Of a stretch of 64,000 nt of DNA, positions 55,100 through 64,000 are shown in pieces (the stretch's first letter is position 1; each line of letters begins with the position of its first letter). The DNA comes from Gonatopus flavifemur (Eukaryota; Arthropoda; Insecta; Hymenoptera; Dryinidae), in assembly GCA_018340375.1 (NCBI GenBank), contig JAFFJZ010000002.1:18990001-19054000 (forward strand). The letters run 5' to 3'. Below the pieces are notes generated by a model, which was not told the DNA's origin, did no database searches, and was given only the letters and a program-made list of their open reading frames with translations. The translations under genes and the position numbers were made by a program.

Positions 55100-57130
55100 T
55101 TTATTAGCTTGATTCCTGATTTCATAAATCAAAAAAAAAATGATGAAAAAAAATCTAAAAAAAAAAAAAAAAAACTTTGCCCCATCCCATATATTATTCT
55201 CTTTAATTTTTTAGAGTTGATCAGACTTTTTCGATTTTTTCAAAAAAAAGTCGTTTTTTTTCTAAATTATAGAGAAATTTTCAAACATTTTCTTCTCATT
55301 GAGATACCAAGATAGAACCCAGAGTTCTAAAGAAAGAGAGAGAAGATATTAAATAAATATAGAACTTCTTATAGAATTCTTTGGAATTATTGTGCTATCT
55401 GGGAAATTTTGCAATGCAAGCACCCACTCGTTATATTATAACCAAACTTTGTTGTTTTTTGTTGTTTTTTTTTTTTTTTTGTGTTTCTCGAGTGTTTTGT
55501 TATGATTTCATTGATCTTTTTGATTTTTTTAAAAAAAAATTTTTTTTTCAGTTGATTTTTTGAATTTGAAATGACGTTTCTTCGACCAATGTGTTGTACT
55601 TGAATATAACGTACTTTGAGATGATACACCGTGGTTCAAATGAAGAAAAAAAAAATTTAAAGAATTTCCAATTTTTTTCAATCAAGAATTTTTGAGTTGT
55701 GTAATAGTCATGAGTCACACAGTAACCAACAAACATACAAATAATGAATGATATCCAATAGATAGATGTATGTTGCAAATAATTGCATACATTTTCATAC
55801 ATTCAAACAGTGAAGAAAAAAAATAAAATGAAGATTGAGTTTTTTTTTTTTTTTTTCATTTTTTCGGAAATCGATCGCGATTCGAACATTCGAATTCGAT
55901 TTTTTTTTTTTTTTTTTTTTTTTCTGATTTTTCGATTTTTTCATCTCATTGAAACTGATTGCATTCTGTATGAATCCTTCTGGGACTATGGTGCAGGGAT
56001 GCCAGATTCGAGACCGTTTTTACTCCCTCCGACCACGACTTCCTTCTCCCTCTTCCGGATTGAATGGGGCGAGCGAGAGAGAGTGATTATTACCTTCTCT
56101 TCCTCTTTCAATCCAATCCGCATGGTGGAGAGAGGGGAAAAAAAGAAAAAAGAAGGGAATGAGGGTGGTACGGTCTCTTCTGGCAACATCTCATCACTCA
56201 GAGGAAAAAAAAATGTGGGAGATAATAGTAGAGAAAGAATTCCACTGCATAAGCAAGTCCATCCTCCTCCGGGTAGAATGGGGAATCGGGATTCCGGGCT
56301 GGCCTGGCCTCCCCGGGGGCCCTGTCTGGGTCGGGACAGGGTCATTTTTCAATCGGGGAAATTTCTACCTGGGATTGAAGTAAGAATTTAACTTTCACAA
56401 TAGAGTGGAAAGTTCACGAGTCTAAATGTCCTCTAATAGAATAAAATATTAGAAATAAAAGTAGAATTCATGGACTCTTATCAGAGTTGTATCAGTTAGC
56501 TGGTAGTTACAATTGTATTGGTTGGGTCTTTGTCCATTGGTTGTCCCATTCCACTGATATCCGTGTAATTTTGAAATGTGTAAAATTTTTTTTGGTTTTG
56601 TTTTTTTTTTTTTTTGTTGTTGGAAAATATTATATTGGAAAATATTATTGTATATATTTATACCCTGACAAACTGGTGGTAACAACTAAAAATCTTAAGA
56701 AATAATTAATAAAAAATAATTGTTTCCGAAAAAACGATAAAAAAAAAAATAAACGCCAGTGAGATAAATCCAAATAAGAAACTGATATAAAAAATTAACT
56801 TTCACCTTTTTTTTTTCAAAACCTTGATCCTGGAATTTCAAGGGTTTTTTTTATTTTGCTATTTGAGGTGATACCCAATATGGTACAATCTAGGTGATAG
56901 ATATAAGATATAACAGGATGGACTAAGGCCGACTTAGGCGGCAGGAGCCGGATGGCCCCTGCGGCATCGGCGAAAATCAAAAAAAAAAATTTTTTTTTTT
57001 TTTTTAAAAAATTAATGATGGAGAATAAATAATAATAAGATGACGTGCAGGGGCAAAAAAAAAAAAAAAAAAAAAATCCGACTTTAAAAAACTTAAAAAA
57101 AAAAAAAAAAAAACATTTTTTAAACAATTT
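55100..57130. other. Homopolymer-rich tract with a G/C-rich insert
   Basis: Many A and T runs of 8-20 bp alternate here (for example 55152-55173, 55457-55480, 55842-55857, 55901-55923, 57055-57076, 57096-57113). Between them, 55990-56350 is a less AT-rich block with CTGGCCTGGCCTCCCCGGG. The long frames over this block on both strands are lysine/phenylalanine-rich composition artefacts. Confidence 0.6.
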
Positions 57131-57397
57131 TTTTTTTAATCACAAAAATTGTTTGGAAATTTACCAATCTGTAAGTTTTTCACCATACTTTTCTGCTTGG
57201 GAATTCACGAATATTTTTTACAACGTAGTTGGAACCATACTGGGTAGTACCAGCCTAGGTAGGACCGTCCTGTTCTCATCTATGGGTACTCCATAGCGTG
57301 ATCCTAATCGGAAATTCTTTTTGATTTTACCCAGCATGGTCGAACCTAGCTGGGACTAGTGATGGGGATTTTTGACACGAATCGATCTTTTTTCTTA

Positions 57398-58067
57398 CCC
57401 AATAAACACACATACGTCTAAAAAACGTGAAAAACGTGAAAAACGTCCAATAACCACACGTTGACATTTAGTAATATTCTTCCGTTGATTCGACGTAAAA
57501 ATGTCGCGGCAGATCACGTGTTTTTCAACTATAAAATAACGTCACAACAACGGTTCAAAAGTCGTTTATAAGACGTCAAATAGTGACGTGTTATAATGAT
57601 GGTTCCAAAATGAGAATCAAACCAGACATATTATTTGAAAAATTTTCTATTAATGCAAAAAGAAGGGATTTTTGATAACACAAAAATTTAAGAAGAAAAA
57701 TATTCATAAATGAAGTCACGCTATTCATTATTTCACTTCTCGTTTAGATTTTTGTCCAACGTTGCTGTGTTTTATTCGACATTCTCAACACGATATCTTC
57801 GATTGATGTTCGAGCATTGAAAATGTCATAAACAATACGTCCTCAACGCGTGATTGAAGTACATTTCAAGACCGTTTTTCGAAGACGTTTTTTAATGGTC
57901 ATTTTTTACTATTAGTTTTAGTAATACGTTATCGAAACGTCATTTCTGGACGTCTATTCCCTCGTCAGACGTTAACCAAAAATGAACGTTATGAATTCGA
58001 CGAATAACGTCCGTTCGATAGTGCAACGTTTTTTCAACGTTGAAATAACGTGCATGTGTTTATTGGG
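57398..58067. mobile_element. 670-bp foldback MITE rich in ACGT, CCCAATAAACACA family
   Basis: Ends CCCAATAAACACACAT and ATGTGTTTATTGGG are flanked by TA on both sides (57396-57397, 58068-58069). Both arms are packed with AACGT/ACGTT, and several TGACGT/ACGTCA words resemble cAMP-response elements. No coding frame is present. It is the longest foldback here apart from the composite elements at 48.3 and 50.3 kb. Confidence 0.82.
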
Positions 58068-59470
58068 TATATAAAAAGTATATAATTTTCACAGGTTTCA
58101 ATAAGAATTCGATACTTTTTATGTAAAGAAGAATCGATCTTTTTTAAGGACCCCAATTCCCAGCTGTGACCCAGCCAGGTGTTTTAAACAGAGTTCATTC
58201 TTCAAGAGTAGATTTAGATTCCAAGAAATTTAGAGAATTTGAAGAACTAAACACATCAGCGCGATGAACGTATCATTAGTAATTCTCATGAGCCAAGTTT
58301 TCGATATTTGAATACATTGTCTCAAATTTTGGAATACATGTCAGCGATTAAATCTTCTCCTCAAAATGACTTATTCCCCAAATCGAAACAATCTGAATAC
58401 AATAAAAATATATCAGAATTCAATTGCTAAAAATTCCGTTCTGATCGAAGTAAAAGAACAGTCAAGTATTGAAATTCAAAACATGTGTGGTGATTTCACT
58501 CTCTTTCTTGTTCTGGACATAGATTGTTCATTTACACAAAAATTTTGTTTTAAATGGAAGAAAATTCATCGTCACCGTTAGTCATCACCGTTTCATCGAT
58601 TTTTCAATATTCTTCGTAAACATTTATATACTTATCTAAAGTTCGTTTTTTTTAAATCTAAATTTGATATCATTATATAGATATATATATTATATATATA
58701 TCTCACTATACGTATATATCAGAACTTGATGCTTTTTTTTCCTCCCCCGAGATCAGTCTCGGAATAAAAATCTCTCTCAAAGATATTCAACATTCTACAA
58801 CACACAGGAAAAATGTTTCGTCAATTCAGATAAATTGTTCTTTCATTTTAAAGTTATAGTGAAGTGAGATATCATCTACATAGAACGATCATTTTTATTT
58901 GAATAGACAAAATACTTTTTTTCTGCATTGATTTGTACAGATCCTTTATACAAATATATATATATATATATTCACTCTAATTCGTTATAACTCTACTAGG
59001 ATATATAATAAACTCTAATGAGAATTACACAACGTACATCTGGTGCACAATATTTGTCAATTACTTTCTCAATCACTTTTCCCTTGGTGAATTACTCGTC
59101 AAATACATTCTCATTGTCAATAGTGATTTATACAATTCGATTTTATCATTACACTGAGTACATTCAACACAAATATCCTCGGATGGAAGCCGAATCATGT
59201 GATCATTGAATTTGATTGATATCAATCAAAAGTCTATTTTTAATTCCATGCATTACGTATTACGTCTTGTACTGTACCGCTCTTGATGGGGTAGGTCGCC
59301 TCCACGTAGAATTTAAATAGAGAATCGGTGGATGAGGTAGATCAGCGGAGGAGCGATAGCTCGACATGGAGGCAATGGAGAAATATACGACTTTGGTTTT
59401 CTTACAAATATTTGTGCATCGAGTTACCGTTTCTCGTCGATTGTTTACATAAATTTCACGTGAAGACGAT

Positions 59471-60060
59471 AAGAGGACGTCCATTAATTACGTGAGGGGT
59501 TCAAGGGAAGGGAGGGGGGGGGGTCTTAGAAAATATCACGTAATTTGTTTTGTAGCAGAAAACGGTGTAAAATTGCGTGAAATTATTTTGAAAAATTTCA
59601 TTTTATCACTGTGGTTTCGAATTAAGGTAATATTTTCGAACACTACACTGTAAAAAATAATCGGATTTTTCCTACACGCATCTAAGGGAAAATTCCGGTC
59701 ATGGGGCAGGGAATCAATTTCCGGTACATGTTCTTGAAATTTCCCATAAATTAAACTTAAAATTCCGAACTTTATGGGATTTTTACTATCATTTTGCAGT
59801 AAATTTCCGGAAAATTCCTTATGCATGTATATGTTAATTAGTTCCGAACATTTATGTGAAGTTCCCCATAGAAATTTTTTACAGTGTAGTCTTTGCTACT
59901 CTCAAATAAAAGTAATAGAACGAATTGTGTGTTTATTTTTTCTAATAATCCAACGTATTTATACCCACAACACAAATTTGGAAAAATCTCACGCCAGATT
60001 AGGGGTGGAGGGAGTCAAAAAATTCTCAAAAATCCCTCACGTAATTAATGGACGCCCCTT
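59471..60060. mobile_element. MITE with GTCCATTAATTACGTGAGGG ends, itself invaded
   Basis: GTCCATTAATTACGTGAGGG lies near the left edge and its exact reverse complement near the right edge. Sub-terminal G-rich sequence lies inward on the left (GGAGGGGGGGGGGTC) and GGGGTGGAGGGAGTC on the right. This end type, with GTCCATNAATTACGT and a following G-rich block, is widespread in invertebrate genomes. A CACTGTAAAAAAT MITE (59646-59886) sits inside, so this element is older. Confidence 0.75.
59646..59886. mobile_element. Foldback MITE, CACTGTAAAAAAT family, nested
   Basis: A 241-bp element with ends CACTGTAAAAAAT and ATTTTTTACAGTG, flanked by TA on both sides. The interior contains TTCCGG words. 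Its right arm matches 1565-1672, so at least two copies lie within this window. Confidence 0.84.
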
Positions 60061-60143
60061 AACTCTCATCGGTAACGGTGCGGTCTCTCTCAGGTACATT
60101 GAGAAAAATCTGACATCGTAGACTACTATTTTCTCAAAGTTAA

Positions 60144-60429
60144 CCCAGATAACACACGAAGAATTCTTTTTCGAAAACAAGAATAGAATTCCTAGAGAAT
60201 TCTTTTCGAACCAATGAATTCATGAAGAGTTTTGGAGGACTTCAATGTTTGGGACATTAAGGAGTTCCTTGAGAGTACTACAACAATATTTTAAGCATTT
60301 TCAAAGAACTCTTTAATGTCTCAAACATTGAACTTTTTCAGAGCTCTTTAGGGATTCATTAGTTCGAAAAGAGTTCTTGAAGAATTCTATTCTTGTTTTC
60401 GAAAAAGAATTCTTCGTATGTTATCAGGG
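60144..60429. mobile_element. 286-bp foldback MITE, CCCAGATAACACACG family, copy 2
   Basis: Full-length relative of 47516-47801 with the same length. It starts CCCAGATAACACACGAAG and ends CTTCGTATGTTATCAGGG, flanked by AA on both sides. The interior is diverged: GTCGGACATCAACAAG in copy 1 corresponds to GTTTGGGACATTAAGGAG here. It lies about 210 bp from the DFFB stop codon, just beyond the likely poly(A) site. Confidence 0.87.
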
Positions 60430-60606
60430 AAGTCTTATTAAATATAGCCAGTGCTGAAAAATCCAACAAGCATCCTGTGGTCCTACAAAGCTAATCGTGA
60501 AAATTTGATTAAAAATGAAATATACTTGATAAGAAAATGTTATCTTGTGCTTAATGCTTTACAGCACAATCAGGCGATACCAAAAAGAAATGAATGAGAA
60601 TAGCAG

Positions 60607-60612
60607 TTTATT
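60607..60612 (-). terminator. Likely DFFB poly(A) signal
   Basis: AATAAA on the minus strand, 27 bp after the stop codon at 60639-60641. Confidence 0.6.
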
Positions 60613-60638
60613 TTCAACATAGATTTTCCTCAATGCAT

Positions 60639-62509
60639 TCATTTGTGCGAGCCTTTATCGTGACATATAATATGAACAAGTCTCAAGTTTCTCACAGTGA
60701 ATAGATTTTCGTAAAAATCGATGATATCTTTTTCGTTTATGGTATCCGCCGTTGACATCTCTATCAATTTAGGAATCAAAGATCTAGATCTTTCGATTCT
60801 GAAACATATAAAGCTGTATTAAAATTCGAATCTCGAGAACATAAAAATTAAAACTCACTCACTTGTGATCCAAATTCCAAGTTGAGAATAGAATCAACTC
60901 CTCTCTCGATCTGTAGGGATTGATTCTATGTCTATCGGCGTAAGAGCATTGGTCGGCATTCCAAATACCCATACACTTGAATTCTCCTTTGTGATCGCAT
61001 AAGGCGATCTGGTCATCCTTTTTTTGTCGCGATCGAAGCGGAAATGGACATTTGATTTCTTCCGTTTCCTCGTTGTCCTTCGACTGATGTTTTGGCACAA
61101 ATTTCTTGGCGTCAGTCTCATCCGTGGATACGTTGTGATTGAACCAAGAGAAATACGTGTAATCGTATTCGATTGGACTCAATTTGCAAGGACAATGATC
61201 GTAACAAGTTTCAGAAGCCGAGTCGGGTACGTCGTCATCGTTCTTATCGTTTCCCGATTTTTCCGAATCTTTCAGTCGTACAGCTCGACTTCTGTCGAAA
61301 TAGTAACCAAAGTAATGGTCTTCCTTCAGCTGCATCTTGAAGAAAGCTATTACTTGCAACAAGTGTTTTCTTGCTTTTGGATTTTGCGCATAAACATCCG
61401 ATGATCTGATTTGCTCGATAGTTTTGTACAAATAACCACGGATTCTATCTTGACATCGTCGGTGCATGTATGCTTCCTGTTGAGAAATCATGGGTTTAAT
61501 TTGTCTCGTTGATTCATCGATATGGGTATAATAATGTTACAATTGTACAGCTGAACTTCGCCAAATAGGTTTTTTTTAAATCTAATTTATGTTAATCTAT
61601 CGAAAAATTGAATTTGTATTGAGAATGTCGTTTATAACGATACAAAGGGGCGTTGAAAAATACCGACACAAAAGATATGAGGCGTGGAAAATAGGTCAAG
61701 GTTGGACTATCGTGTACAATTTATGAGAAGAATTGCAGGATATATAAACTGAAGGAAAAAAATGATAAATGATATCATATTAGTGCATCGCTCGTGTATT
61801 CAGTTCCCACTTTTGCAGGTAAAAAATATTCATTTATTTTGTTGAAAAGTTTCATCTTCTCTGTACAGAATCTCTCGTCACTCAATGAGAATATATCAAA
61901 TAACATTCATCACCCCATTTGGAGTTTTTTTTTTACGAGAATTAAGTTTGACCTAAATGTGAACTTTTGTTAACCCACGCTTGATTTTTTTTTGTTATCA
62001 GATGGAATTACTTATTGTAATACTTTTTCCAAATTTTCCCACAATTCATTTATCCGCATTAGCCGATTTTGATCAGAATATAATAATATAAAGGCAAAAT
62101 TTTCCATAGCAAAGTTCATAAAGATTCTCACCAAATACGTACTAATGAGAATATAAATATAACTGAAAGAATATATAATAGATTACTTTAGTTTTTCGAC
62201 TTTCATAAAAGTTAATCATCAAATTTGCCAAGTTTGAACGATATCGTTGAATGTGACGGGAATCGTTGACGATATTTATTTCGATCACAGAACTTACTTT
62301 GGTCCTAGCATTAGTATCCAATCCATTAAACCAATCAGGATGTTCCTCCCTTGTACTACATACTGTCCACGTGTCGTCCTTACTGAGCACCCTATTCAAA
62401 GCAGCGACCTTCGCCTTGAGATTTTCCGTCAGAAACTGCGACGCTTTGTCGCCGGCATTGAGAAAATCGATGTTAACTCGTCTCAGGGTTTCGTACAAGA
62501 GATCAGCAT
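60639..62509 (-). CDS. DFFB: Caspase-activated DNase (DFFB/CAD, Drep4-like), 5' part missing
   Basis: Three exons, 5' to 3': 62298-62509, 60863-61476 and 60639-60798, 986 nt or about 328 aa in frame, ending TGA. CAD is the apoptotic endonuclease that cuts DNA between nucleosomes once caspase removes its inhibitor. Diagnostic blocks: EEHPDWFNGLDTNARTK, EAYMHRRCQDRIRGYL, YYFDR, HRINPYRSREELILFSTWNL followed by DHK, and LVHIICHDKGSHK at the C-terminus. The catalytic or metal residues of mammalian CAD are all present: the His of H-INPY, Asp-His in NLDH, and the three His of LVH-ICH-SH. About 90 residues rich in Asp, Glu, Lys and Ser, absent from mammalian CAD, separate YFDR from HKGEFKCMG. The first exon seen starts in mid-codon, so the CIDE-N domain and start codon lie upstream, probably outside the window. 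Confidence 0.93.
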
Positions 62510-63259
62510 CTGTGAAATCACATTTTTTATTTATATTGCAAATCGATTATATCGAAAACAGCATAGAGAAGATCAAAACTTTGAGATTCTCATGTTTGAA
62601 AGTGAGAAATGATTATACGAAAGTTCTCGCATTCGTTAGAAAAATCAAGGTATAGACTCTTAAAAACGTATGTATATCAACTCATATTTCACGCGAAGTG
62701 CTTTTATAATCGGTAATTATTCACGATCTATCGTACTATATACGTGGATTTCAACTCTGTGTTTATACATTCATCCAGCGAGAAGCGTATTCGTAATTAG
62801 TATTCATTCATAAGTTCCAGTGCGAAGTTCGTTTTTATTCTCCTGACAGTACTTCGCGTTGCAACAAAGTTTCTAAAGCTCGTTGAAAAGTTGAGGAGCT
62901 GCAGAATTATTCCAGAAGCTTTTTTAATGAGTTTGTGTTGTATACATGTCGGTCTCGGAGCTTAGCGAAGCTAATAAACCGAATGGAAATAGCCGTGCCA
63001 TATTCAAATGGAAGTAGGAGAAATTGAAGGGAAATTGATGAGAAATCAATCGCTTAATTAAGCGTTCGAATCCTCAAACTCGCTGTGCTCTCGAATGGTC
63101 GTTTAAGGGGTCTTTCTGGTTAAGATTTTTCAAGACAAATTTTTGTTTTCATAGATAAAAATGAAGATATCGTTTTGAAAATGTTCAGGTATGTTTATTA
63201 GACCTTAAATATTACAAAAAAAACTTTTCTCAGATTTGAACAAATTTATTTTCGTTATA

Positions 63260-63560
63260 CACTGACAGAAAAACGACCTTGTTGAAACATTCGTGGTCGC
63301 AATAACTTGAAATCTGGTTCGATTTCACCAGGAAATGTGATTGTGGTGTCCAGAAAAAGTGGTTGAAGCAAAAATAATTAGCTACATTTTCCAGGTTAGA
63401 TAAACCAGATTCTTTTCCCGGTGTGATAACCAGAATATGTAGTTAATTTTGGCGTCAACCACTTTTTCTGGACATCACAATCACATTTCCTGGTAAATCG
63501 AACCAGATGTCAAGTTATTGCGAGCACGAATGTTTCAAACACGTCGTTATTCTGTCGGTG
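63260..63560. mobile_element. Foldback MITE, CACTGACAGAAAAACG family
   Basis: Ends CACTGACAGAAAAACGAC and its near complement are flanked by TA on both sides. The arms pair over GAAACATTCGTG, CAATAACTTGA, TCTGGTTCGATTTACC-type sequence and CCACTTTTTCTGGACA. 301 bp, no coding frame. Confidence 0.85.
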
Positions 63561-63638
63561 TACCGATTTAAACGACAAAAAACACTGGAAAAATGACGGT
63601 GAAAGTGATTTGGGACGACCGGATAATCTGCAAGAAAC

Positions 63639-64000
63639 AAAAAAATGGCGAATTATTCCTTGTTGAAGTGGCTATCGCATGAACTAAGATCTTTTTGATC
63701 GCCCGAGTAAAAATGTTGATTTCGGCTCGCCAAACGGGACTGGTGCAGATGTATGGCATTTTCGTGCGGTACTGTTGCAGATGTAGTACGGGCGCATGAT
63801 GTTCGCAACAGTACCGCAAAAAAACGCAACACTCCTGCCCCAGTCCCGTTTGGCGAACCCGAAATGAAAATTTTCACTTGGGTGGTCAAAAATTGTCCGA
63901 ACTTCCACTCTCAAAAAACGATTATTATTTTATGATGAAAAACAAATATCCTAGTTCATGCGATAGGCACTTCAACAAGGAATGATTTGCCATTTTTTTT
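63639..64000. mobile_element. Foldback element reaching the window edge
   Basis: ATGGCGAATTATTCCTTGTT at 63646 and AACAAGGAATGATTTGCCAT near the right edge are inverted copies, extended by AAGTG-CTATCGCATGAACTA. Inner inverted blocks pair around CGCCAAACGGGACTG and CAGTCCCGTTTGGCG, and around GCGGTACTGTTGC and GCAACAGTACCGC. The element runs to or past position 64000, so its right end is not certain. Confidence 0.75.

Larger units (their letters stand above)
44708..60638. other. NSF-DFFB intergenic region: MITE island
   Basis: Nearly 16 kb without a supported gene. From about 45.5 kb onward it is largely foldback MITEs (listed separately), low-complexity tracts and short direct repeats. Outside the elements I see AT-rich DNA with nothing recognisable at 44.7-45.1, 51.7-53.2, 54.0-54.8 and 58.1-59.2 kb. 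No transposase ORF was found, so the elements depend on enzymes encoded elsewhere. Confidence 0.75.
62510..64000. other. Presumed DFFB intron or upstream DNA with two foldback elements
   Basis: No exon encoding a CIDE-N domain could be recognised here. The stretch holds the MITEs at 63260-63560 and 63639-64000 and otherwise AT-rich DNA. A small plus-strand frame at 62946 (MSVSELSEANK, 23 codons) is not supported further. Confidence 0.5.

Noticed and set aside
55783..56391. 202-codon frame on plus and the opposing 119-codon frame
   Set aside because: Lysine/phenylalanine-rich composition from homopolymers, with a GC-rich block in the middle; no domain and frames open on both strands.
62946..63020. 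Short frame MSVSELSEANK... upstream of DFFB on the opposite strand
   Set aside because: Only 23 codons, with no clear donor site or family.
63050..63080. GTTCGAATCC resembling a tRNA B box
   Set aside because: No acceptor stem, D-arm or A box at the right distance.

Overview
The window is AT-rich animal nuclear DNA. It has spliced genes with GT-AG introns, many introns of only 70-90 bp, and a large load of miniature transposons. The five recognised genes are conserved across animals. Gene structure and base composition suggest an insect; an order (perhaps Hymenoptera) cannot be fixed from this sequence alone.

Layout. Positions 1-13.4 kb hold no gene I can support, only two decayed non-LTR retrotransposon tails (6.65-6.97 kb and 10.96-11.35 kb) and simple repeats. 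A SAS-6 centriole cartwheel gene follows on + (13475-15882, 4 exons, 670 aa). It converges with INTS1, the Integrator scaffold subunit, on - (18156-28878). INTS1 is head-to-head with the tumour-suppressor kinase LKB1/STK11 on + (29552-34764, 6 exons, 432 aa) across about 670 bp. LKB1 converges with NSF, the SNARE-disassembly AAA ATPase, on - (40451-44707, 10 exons, 743 aa). At the right edge is the 3' part of a caspase-activated DNase (DFFB/CAD, Drosophila Drep4 type) on - (60639-62509). The five are housekeeping or cell-biology genes with no evident joint pathway.

Two things stand out. First, the middle of INTS1 is present twice: 3591 bp at 19457-23047 and again at 23065-26655, nearly identical and joined by 17 bp containing eight G. 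Each copy carries one different A5-to-A4 deletion that breaks the frame, and the other copy is intact at that place. Collapsing to one copy with both A runs at five gives exactly 2072 codons across nine exons. This points to an assembly or haplotype-join artefact, although a real partial tandem duplication is not excluded.

Second, the 15.9 kb between NSF and DFFB (44.7-60.6 kb) is a dense nest of foldback miniature transposons (MITEs). At least ten distinct long palindromes are bounded by a 2-bp direct repeat, usually TA, with ends starting CCC or CAC and mostly running into A-rich sequence. One further element has an 8-bp target duplication and hAT-like ends. Two copies of one family are both 286 bp long. 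I found no autonomous transposase, and no clearly new functional gene system; the MITE island is the most unusual structure here.
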